A stretch of 12,585 bases of DNA from Dunaliella salina (taxonomy: Eukaryota > Chlorophyta > Chlorophyceae > Chlamydomonadales > Dunaliellaceae): contig MU069893.1 in NCBI GenBank assembly GCA_002284615.2, positions 174,688-187,272 on the forward strand. Reading direction: 5' to 3'. Each line of letters opens with the position of its first letter. Position 1 is the first letter of the stretch. The notes beneath the pieces are model-generated. The model was not told where the DNA came from, made no database searches, and saw nothing but the letters and a program-made list of their open reading frames with translations. Shown here piece after piece: positions 7,876 through 12,585 of the stretch. Both the position numbers and the translations under genes were made by a program.

Positions 7876-8093
7876 GGATAGTGACAATGTATGATGTGAT
7901 TATGCATGGTGAAGTCAGGAGGGCAATTAGTGGACTTGCAAGCCAGTTGGGTGCCTGGAAGGGCAGGTATGCATGGGCGTCAGCTGCCCAGTTTTTGTCC
8001 CATAACCCTGCTGCAACTCACTTTTCCAGCATGGTGAGTATGCAGATGGATTGCTATTTCAAAAAGGAGAAGATTGATACCCTTTCCGTCCGG
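7876..8093 (+). CDS. Unidentified plus-strand exon-like ORF
   Basis: The frame is open from about 7785 to a stop at 8198. A plausible exon runs from acceptor aactcccag (ending 7875) to donor GTAAGG at 8094. It reads in part MYDVIMHGEVRRAISGLASQ, then LGAWKGRYAWASAAQF and CYFKKEKIDTLSVR. The composition is protein-like, with Trp, Tyr and charged residues. No family is recognised and no neighbouring exon is identified. It lies between the direct-repeat copies A and B, so it may belong to a mobile element. Chance ORF remains possible. Confidence 0.3.
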
Positions 8094-8164
8094 GTAAGGT
8101 TACTGCATGTGGGCTTTTGGGGTGTGGGTGGGTGGGTCAGGGGGTTACCGCCCTGTTTTTTGAC

Positions 8165-8178
8165 GTGGTATATACCAC
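8165..8178. repeat. Perfect 14-bp palindrome GTGGTATATACCAC
   Basis: A perfect inverted repeat 20 bp upstream of direct-repeat copy B, after the unidentified ORF. Confidence 0.6.
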
Positions 8179-8197
8179 TTTTTTCCCCTGCCTCCTG

Positions 8198-8305
8198 ATG
8201 TCAACCATTTTTATTCCATAAGATATCATGTTCGCCAGAAATTCATGAAAATTGGAGCTTCCCCAATCACTCTCCTGACCCCAGATCACTGAAAAAAGGC
8301 CCACA
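8198..8305 (+). repeat. Direct repeat copy B (108 bp)
   Basis: Same-orientation partner of 6636-6750. The similarity stops abruptly at both ends, at atgtcaacc and ggcccaca. No matching target-site duplication is seen outside the pair (aacca versus ctgaa). Confidence 0.9.
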
Positions 8306-8797
8306 CTGAATAATAGTTTTAACGCTAACTATTGGGTCTTTCCTTAATGCATGCTGGTTGTGTCCATCGAAGACATTCACTTTTTACTTTTACTTTTTGC
8401 GACAACATGAAGGTTTTTTCCCCACCCCCGAGCTTATGGATCTCAGGCTAGTGAGGAAAAGCTGCAGGCCAAACGGCCAAAAAAATCTGGCTGAAGATTC
8501 CCCTGTAACCTAACCTAATCTTATGAGTGTAACCTGTTTCCAATACCAACCAAGATTGCACATGCCACCTACTCTCCTTTGAGGCGTAAGTTAGGCCCTG
8601 CCCAATACTTTAAAGTAAAAGTAAAATAAGCAAAGTAAAAGTAACTTACTTTGAAATACAGTAACAAATAAAGCAAACAAAATTACCTGGACCTCCCTAA
8701 ACGCATTGTTTGGAGTGTGGCTCATTCCAGACAAAGATGGCGAGGAGAGGCATGGGTGGTGCGAGGCAAGTGGAGGGTGGAGCCTGTGGTCTTGGGG
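8306..8797. other. Noncoding stretch with inverted AGTAAAAGTA tracts
   Basis: No gene was seen. ACTTTTTACTTTTACTTTTTGC at 8379-8400 faces GCAAAGTAAAAGTAA at 8629-8643 in inverted orientation, about 230 bp apart, as in a small foldback or MITE-like sequence. A copy of the word ctggctgaagattcccc (8488-8504) recurs near 12153 and 12235. Confidence 0.45.
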
Positions 8798-8995
8798 GCC
8801 AGGAATGGTGTAAAAAGAAAAGAAAAGAAAAGTCTAAGCAAGCCAGAGGCCACGTGCATTAAGGGAAGGTCCACTAACAAACAAGTTAGCAAGCTAGCAA
8901 GGTAGCAGGTGGCCTCACCAGAAGGCCCTCAAAACCTGCACTAGACACAGCTAGCCTAGGAGAGAGCCAGAAATAGATCTAGTGGGGATCTGGAG
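8798..8995 (-). repeat. Retrotransposon 3' end, copy 1 (arm of the inverted repeat)
   Basis: Its reverse complement matches 9840-10037. Best blocks are ggctctctcctag, gagggccttctggtgaggcc and cccttaatgcacg/ccctaatgcacg. Copy 1 carries a tagcaag-type insertion at 8886-8907 that is absent from copy 2, and an (AAAAG)n run at 8815-8834. Confidence 0.9.
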
Positions 8996-9541
8996 GGTCG
9001 CTGCTCGCCATGCCTCTTGACACCCGGACTCTCCTCCTCCCGTCTTCTGCCACCGCTTGCCCAGCAAACACCCTCCAAGGAGCCCCCTGAGAGCAAAGAG
9101 CGTGTCTGGTGTTTTTGATAGTGGTTAATCGTTGTGTGGCATGGTCCCTAAGCTTGGCTGCTAGTGATTTGGTTTTTTGTTTAATAAGGCCCAGACCTAT
9201 AAGGGGTGTAATTGTATACTCATTGCAAATGGTACCGGCCACACCAATTAAGATGATGTGCAAAGTCACTTTGTTGTCACTGTTTGGATTTCTTGAGCTG
9301 CGGGTTTTAAGTCTGGTTATGGTGTGAGAATGTTGGGTCACTGCACGTTCTAGAATGACAAAGGGGTTTATGTCGGGACAGACTTTTAGTTCAACAAGAT
9401 GTCCCTGTCTTGAGGAGGGATTTTGGAAGGATCCAGATGAGTTTGTCTGCCTGGAAGAGAGCGCACAAAGATAGCATCAGGGCGGGTGCACTTCAGTATG
9501 TCGGCACTACAGTGGACTCTGAGGGCTGTCCCATAGGCTTC
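8979..9541 (-). pseudogene. Non-LTR retrotransposon ORF, C-terminal endonuclease-like end, frameshifted
   Basis: One minus-strand frame (9541 to about 9402) reads EAYGTALRVHCSADILKC then TRPDAIFVRSLPGR. A shift near 9400 moves to a second frame reading HLVELKVCPDINPF, ERAVTQHSHTITRLKT, then HIILIGVAGTICNEYT, LIGLGL, AKLRDHATQRLTTIKN and a stop at 8979. RPD followed about 27 residues later by E-L-K is the layout of a PD-(D/E)XK nuclease core. From memory, such ends with VE(I/L)K-x-C-xD, then GVxGTI and LxxLGL, occur at the C-terminus of reverse-transcriptase ORFs in algal and invertebrate LINEs. No reverse transcriptase domain is present in the window. The 5' side (9541-9815) has decayed beyond recognition. 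Family-level assignment is inference. Confidence 0.6.
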
Positions 9542-9815
9542 TCTGTGTGGTCAGCAGCTGCATGAAACGTGCAGGCTTAAGTCCAGCCCAGCAGCCTGAA
9601 GTTATTCGCCTGCTGGTTGGGCTTGCCTCTCAGCCTGGACTTCGTGACAGGGGGTCATACGGTCTGTATGCACCAATATGGCCCCTTCTTCTTAATTGAT
9701 GTAGGGAGAGTTTATCTACCTACGGCCTTCTTTTTTAATTCTCAGATGGCTCTTTCCTTGCCCGTCTTTCACTATGTACAGTCTGATCTCATGCGTTCCT
9801 TCTTGAATCAAAACA

Positions 9816-9836
9816 GGGTTTAGGGTTTAGGGTTTT
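9816..9836 (+). repeat. Interstitial telomere-type tract (TTTAGGG)n
   Basis: Three GGGTTT words separated by A give just over two perfect copies of the plant/green-algal telomere heptamer. The tract lies exactly between the two retrotransposon copies. Confidence 0.9.
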
Positions 9837-9839
9837 AAT

Positions 9840-10037
9840 CTCCAGATCCCCATTAAATCTGTTTCTGGCTCTCTCCTAGACTAGCTGCGTCGAGTGTAGG
9901 TTCTGAGGGCCTTCTGGTGAGGCCTCTAGCTCTCCATTTAGAGGTCCTTCCCCTAATGCACGCGGCCTTTGGCATGCGTAGACTTTCGTTTTTTGTTTTC
10001 TTTTCTTTAATCTTCAACCTGTAACCCGTTCCTTGGC
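9840..10037 (+). repeat. Retrotransposon 3' end, copy 2 (arm of the inverted repeat)
   Basis: Inverted partner of 8798-8995. It begins CTCCAGATCCCCATTAAATC, including the last codons and a stop, and ends in a T-rich tail. Only the 3' end of the element is present. Confidence 0.9.
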
Positions 10038-10694
10038 TGATCAGGCGCTGTTGGTATGTTGGTACTTATACAGACTTTGAGTCAGGGTTTTGAGGTACAT
10101 TTAGGCACAAAATCAATTGAAAGAGCCATGTCCAGGTCATATTTGCGAAGTCCACTACACAGAGGTGTTCCCAAGTTCCCAAGTTCCCAATCAAAGGTAT
10201 TTTGCTCAAGAAAAAAAAAGCAGAGCACCATTCTCGGAATTTGCTGTCTATCCCCTCAGACCCCTTTTGGAAAGCCTTTTGTCCTTCTTCAGAAGAAAAA
10301 AAGTCTACCCCATGTGGGCAGTAATTGGTTCAGAACTTGACTTCAATTTGATCACCATGAAGCAACTCATAGCCGGAAAGGATTTCTAACAGGAATGTGC
10401 AGCAATCATTGAGCAGCAACCATGCGTTCTTTGTGGTCAATGCCCTGGGCCTCTTGGACAGCGAGGAAACTCTAGAAGACGTTTGAACACATCTTTTCTA
10501 GCAATAGAAAGAGCAGGTCCTAAGCACAGGAGCACAAGCCTAGTCAAGCTCAAGCAAAGGAGCAGACGCCCCTCTCAAGCTCTGCAACTGACAACCCTCT
10601 GCACAAAGTGCATGAGGATTTAAAAGGCAACATAACAAACAAGGGAATTCCTCACAGGGACAAGCCACATGCAGCTGATCACTTCTTTGTCTCT
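10038..10694. other. Intergenic, including the presumed 3' UTR side of the NAA10-like gene
   Basis: Contains a short (AAGTTCCC)3 tract at 10169-10190. Overlapping plus-strand ORFs at 10056-10389 have no recognisable domain. No TGTAA polyadenylation signal was found on the minus strand between 10695 and 10400, so the transcript end is undefined. Confidence 0.4.
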
Positions 10695-10755
10695 TCAGCC
10701 TTGGCCCACCTCTTTTCCATCCCTCTCCTTCTTTGCAGCCTGTGGCTTCAAGTAC
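10695..10755 (-). CDS. NAA10: Candidate terminal exon of NAA10
   Basis: After acceptor ctccatgcag, 61 nt complete the split Lys codon and encode YLKPQAAKKERDGKEVGQG followed by TGA. Phase matches the upstream exon. The basic tail suits a ribosome-associated protein, but there is no conserved motif to confirm it. Other acceptors in the same intron (for example near 11955, gcgcccag) also give short in-frame tails. Confidence 0.45.
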
Positions 10756-12086
10756 CTGCATGGAGATGTACAGCATACGAATTCCGTCTCTTGATATGAA
10801 GTTAACCAAGAGGAGTAAACACGAAGAGCTTCATCTTGCACCATCAAATGGGTCAAAAGCGTTTAAGAGGGATGCACACACAATGTGTACGTGAGGTTCT
10901 AGCTGCCTCGTGGCAATGAAAAGAAGGAATTGTGCATTAACAGGACCATCATTATGAAGCAAAGGAGGCAAGCAAGCAAGCCTTTGTCTTGCACCATCAA
11001 ATGGGTCAGAAGCTTATGAGATGGATGAGCACACAATATGTACGCGGGGTTCTGGCCGCCACGTGGCCATGAAAAGGAGGACTTGTGCACAGAATGAGAC
11101 CATGGAGCAGGACGGGGAAAGGTGCTGCTATGAAAAGAACATTCTAGTGTACGTCCCGGGACTGTGACCATGGTGGTGGTTCAAGAAAGTAGAAAATCTT
11201 GATGCACTTCTCAGGACTGTGACCATAATCAGGGAAATACCAGTACTCAGATGAAAATAAATGAACAAATATCTTATAACATAGCACCAAAACCAAATTC
11301 ATAAGAAACCATTAAAGCTACAGAACATAAGGCGCCGAGGAAACAAAGCTTTCTTGCCAGCCTTGGAAAGTGGATCTGAAAGTAAAAGCACGGGGCCAAG
11401 AACTCTCCCCGTAGTTCCTGCAGTGCCCCCTAATTACTCAAGAAGCCAGGGAAAGAGGCCTGCATGCATTTCTTCTAAATGAATTGCTTGCAACCACGCC
11501 ATGTCAGGTGATCCGCGACACATGCAAACAGGTTGCTTAAATCACGCCCCTTCATGCAATCCAAGGCAGATTTGCTTGCAATCACGAACCACACCATGTC
11601 ATGTGATCCAAGACACATGCAGACAAATAATCCAAGACATATGCACAGGTTTCTTAAATCACGCCACCTCGTGTGACCCACTACACATGCAGGTTGCTTG
11701 CAGTCACATCATGTCATGTGACCTAAGACGCTTGTTGGCAAGTTGCTTGAACTATGCCCTCTCAAGCAATCCAAGACACATGCAGGCAGGCTTGCTTGCA
11801 ATCAAACCATGTCATGGGATCCAACGCACATGCTGTCATATGATTCAAATAGCTTATGGTGCTCCTGGCCTAGCAGCCGCGCGTGTTGACTGATGGCCCC
11901 TTTCTCTCTCGTAACCTCTTGTAACCTCTTATAGTGCTCCTGGGCGCAAACATGCATTAGACGGCATGAAAACAGCCACATGCAAGCACACATTTGTCAT
12001 TTGGTTCAAGACCCTGTCCCGCTCACTTGCGCATCTCGTAGGCATCCTCTCCATTGGCGTAATACTTCACGTCCTTGTCTTGTACC
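10695..12086 (-). CDS. NAA10: NatA catalytic subunit NAA10/ARD1, last two visible exons; gene starts beyond the right edge
   Basis: NAA10 is the GNAT-fold catalytic subunit of the ribosome-associated NatA complex. It acetylates the N-termini of nascent proteins after Met removal. Exon 12086-12027 reads VQDKDVKYYANGEDAYEMRK. The KYYAxGEDAYxM(K/R) string is the hallmark near the end of the GNAT domain in NAA10. The phase-2 end (AA before donor GTGAGC) fits the candidate last exon at 10755-10695, which completes Lys and adds YLKPQAAKKERDGKEVGQG before TGA. That gives a short Lys-rich tail, as in many non-animal NAA10 proteins. The acetyl-CoA-binding exons must lie beyond 12585, since no HVRKxNRAA segment was found. 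NAA10 identity is fairly secure. The last exon rests on phase, acceptor and composition only. Confidence 0.72.
10835..11111. repeat. Tandem duplication, ~120-bp units spaced 153 bp
   Basis: Units start at 10835 and 10988 with the identical block cttgcaccatcaaatgggtc, then share acacaatgtgtacg/acacaatatgtacg, gaggttct/ggggttct and atgaaaag. The second unit is less interrupted by stops on the plus strand than the first. Confidence 0.88.
11159..11226. repeat. ggactgtgaccat repeated twice
   Basis: Exact 13-bp copies at 11159-11171 and 11214-11226, just after the tandem duplication. Confidence 0.75.
11484..11850. repeat. ~45-bp degenerate minisatellite, about seven units
   Basis: Units start with ttgctt(g/a)(c/a)aatcac, continue with ccatgtcatgtgatcc and end with aagacacatgcaggcagg. 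Lengths vary from about 39 to 56 bp. The plus-strand ORF at 11501-11893 is a product of this array. Confidence 0.9.
12027..12086 (-). CDS. NAA10: NAA10 exon with the KYYANGEDAYEMRK motif
   Basis: The acceptor is tgtacatgcag and the donor GTGAGC at 12026 downward. The exon is 60 nt: one completing base, 19 codons and two bases. The motif KYYANGEDAYEMRK differs only slightly from animal KYYADGEDAYAMKR. Confidence 0.82.
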
Positions 12087-12585
12087 CTGCATGTACACAT
12101 GGCAGCATGCTGTTTGGTTGGCGCTGCCTAGCGAGACAAGCAGCCAAACTACCTGGCTAAAGATTCGACTCCTTTATAGACCATTGCATCCGAATTCATG
12201 GTTTTTTCTTTCGCAACACTGAGCAGGCATGCTATCTGGCTAAAGGTCAAATTCCCCTGACGTTATGCAAACCAACCCCTTGCAACACTTGCACCCTTCA
12301 GTGTGCACCGAAAAAAGGCACCGAACAATATTGTTGTCTTCCTGCTGAAAACAATCATCCATTTCATCCCAGGGCCTCTGCGCTTAACCCTGCAGAAATT
12401 GCGCCTGCAGTACGAGACATTGACAATGCATGCGTTGACACAGAATGCCTTCCATCCCTCGACCCTGAATCAGGGAAGAGCAATTTTGCGCTCCAAGGGC
12501 CCCTGTTTGCACGTACTGTGCAGCACTGATCCCTGTGCATTTTCTCAAATTGTTGGTGAGTGCTCCATGGCAGTGTCCACATTTC
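12087..12585 (-). other. Presumed NAA10 intron, open on the right
   Basis: No upstream NAA10 exon was found here on the minus strand, so the intron is at least 499 bp. It contains an antisense cysteine-containing open frame and two copies of ctggctaaag (12153, 12235). Confidence 0.5.
12161..12529 (+). CDS. Unidentified Cys-containing open frame, antisense in the NAA10 intron
   Basis: The frame is open for 122 codons between TAA (12158-12160) and TGA (12527-12529), with no ATG in its first part, so it is an exon or ORF fragment at best. It has CKPTPCNTCTLQC followed by QYCCLPAENN, then ALNPAEIAPAVRDIDNAC and DTECLPSLDPESGKS. The paired cysteines hint at a zinc-binding or cysteine-cluster segment, and the region shares a short dispersed repeat with 8488. 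No family is recognised. It may be a mobile-element remnant or chance. Confidence 0.22.
   Translation, partial: RFDSFIDHCIRIHGFFFRNTEQACYLAKGQIPLTLCKPTPCNTCTLQCAPKKGTEQYCCLPAENNHPFHPRASALNPAEIAPAVRDIDNACVDTECLPSLDPESGKSNFALQGPLFARTVQH

Larger units (their letters stand above)
8798..10037. mobile_element. Two 5'-truncated non-LTR retrotransposon copies, head to head
   Basis: Copy 1 (8798 to about 9815, minus strand) consists of a decayed C-terminal coding region followed by a 3' UTR. Copy 2 (9840-10037, plus strand) is the same 3' end only. The shared ~198 bp form a long inverted repeat. A telomere-type tract of GGGTTTA units (9816-9836) separates the truncated 5' ends. The shared part starts a few codons before the stop (GATCCCCACTAG versus GATCCCCATTAA) and ends at a pyrimidine-rich tail followed by attcctggc or gttccttggc. 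An alternative view is one foldback element, but the coding remnant in the middle fits LINE copies better. Confidence 0.7.
10756..12026 (-). other. NAA10 last intron (1.27 kb, repeat-rich)
   Basis: Contains the 153-bp-spaced duplication and the ~45-bp minisatellite. The remaining 11227-11480 and 11850-12026 show no gene. A short duplication of ttat(a/g)gtgctcctgg occurs near 11855 and 11929. Confidence 0.5.

Noticed and set aside
6636..8305. Firm call of an LTR retrotransposon
   Set aside because: There is no primer-binding site, polypurine tract, target-site duplication or gag/pol sequence; only the TG...CA ends fit.
8485..8520. cctaacctaatc as a second telomere-like tract
   Set aside because: Only two short CCTAA words that do not keep the heptamer register.
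9109..9327. Plus-strand 72-codon ORF
   Set aside because: It is antisense to the retrotransposon remnant, which has recognisable protein motifs.
10056..10389. Two overlapping plus-strand ORFs downstream of retrotransposon copy 2
   Set aside because: No recognisable domain, no splice evidence, and a translation full of Ser/Lys/Phe from A/T runs.
11501..11893. 130-codon plus-strand ORF with repeated CxxRHMQ-like words
   Set aside because: It coincides with the degenerate minisatellite, and the repetition explains the open frame.
12364..12582. Minus-strand ORF as a possible upstream NAA10 exon
   Set aside because: It lacks the conserved GNAT strings expected there (HVRKxNRAA or the acetyl-CoA-binding R-x-x-G-x-A).

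Overview
This window is nuclear DNA of a eukaryote, most likely a green alga of the Chlamydomonadales (Dunaliella-like). That placement is an inference. It rests on small GT-AG exons separated by introns of up to about 2.1 kb, long CA/GT, TCA, CACG and pentamer microsatellites, an interstitial tract of the plant/green-algal telomere repeat (TTTAGGG) at 9816-9836, roughly even base composition, and green-lineage-like protein fragments. No prokaryotic operon, tRNA, rRNA or CRISPR array was seen.

Left half (1-5975, minus strand): a urate oxidase (uricase) gene. Seven exons can be assembled with canonical GT-AG junctions and matching phases: 5793-5975, 5615-5659, 5045-5137, 4646-4721, 3854-3931, 2258-2338 and 28-124. 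They give the first ~217 residues from a Kozak-like ATG. The C-terminal third lies beyond the left edge. The introns carry almost all of the repeats: (TCA)14, (CACG)7, a CAG tract, a 40-bp minisatellite, (CA)37, a degenerate ~150-bp tandem repeat, (GT)28 and a 22-bp-stem hairpin.

Middle (5976-8797): the upstream region of uricase, one unidentified minus-strand exon-like ORF (about 6137-6370), two pentamer microsatellites, and an AT-richer block bounded by a 108-115 bp direct repeat (6636-6750 and 8198-8305). That block holds one unassigned plus-strand ORF.

Mobile-element region (8798-10037): the decayed C-terminus of a non-LTR retrotransposon protein on the minus strand, with a PD-(D/E)XK-like motif and a frameshift. 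It is followed by a 3' UTR whose ~198-bp sequence recurs inverted at 9840-10037. The two copies face each other head to head across the telomere-type tract.

Right part (10695-12585, minus strand): the last two visible exons of a NatA catalytic subunit (NAA10/ARD1) gene, at 12027-12086 and probably 10695-10755. They are separated by a 1.27-kb intron containing a 153-bp-spaced duplication and a ~45-bp minisatellite. Uricase (purine catabolism, normally peroxisomal) and NAA10 (cytosolic co-translational N-terminal acetylation) are same-strand neighbours with no evident shared pathway. The most interesting structural point is that complementary (CA)n and (UG)n tracts in the uricase pre-mRNA flank two frame-preserving exons.
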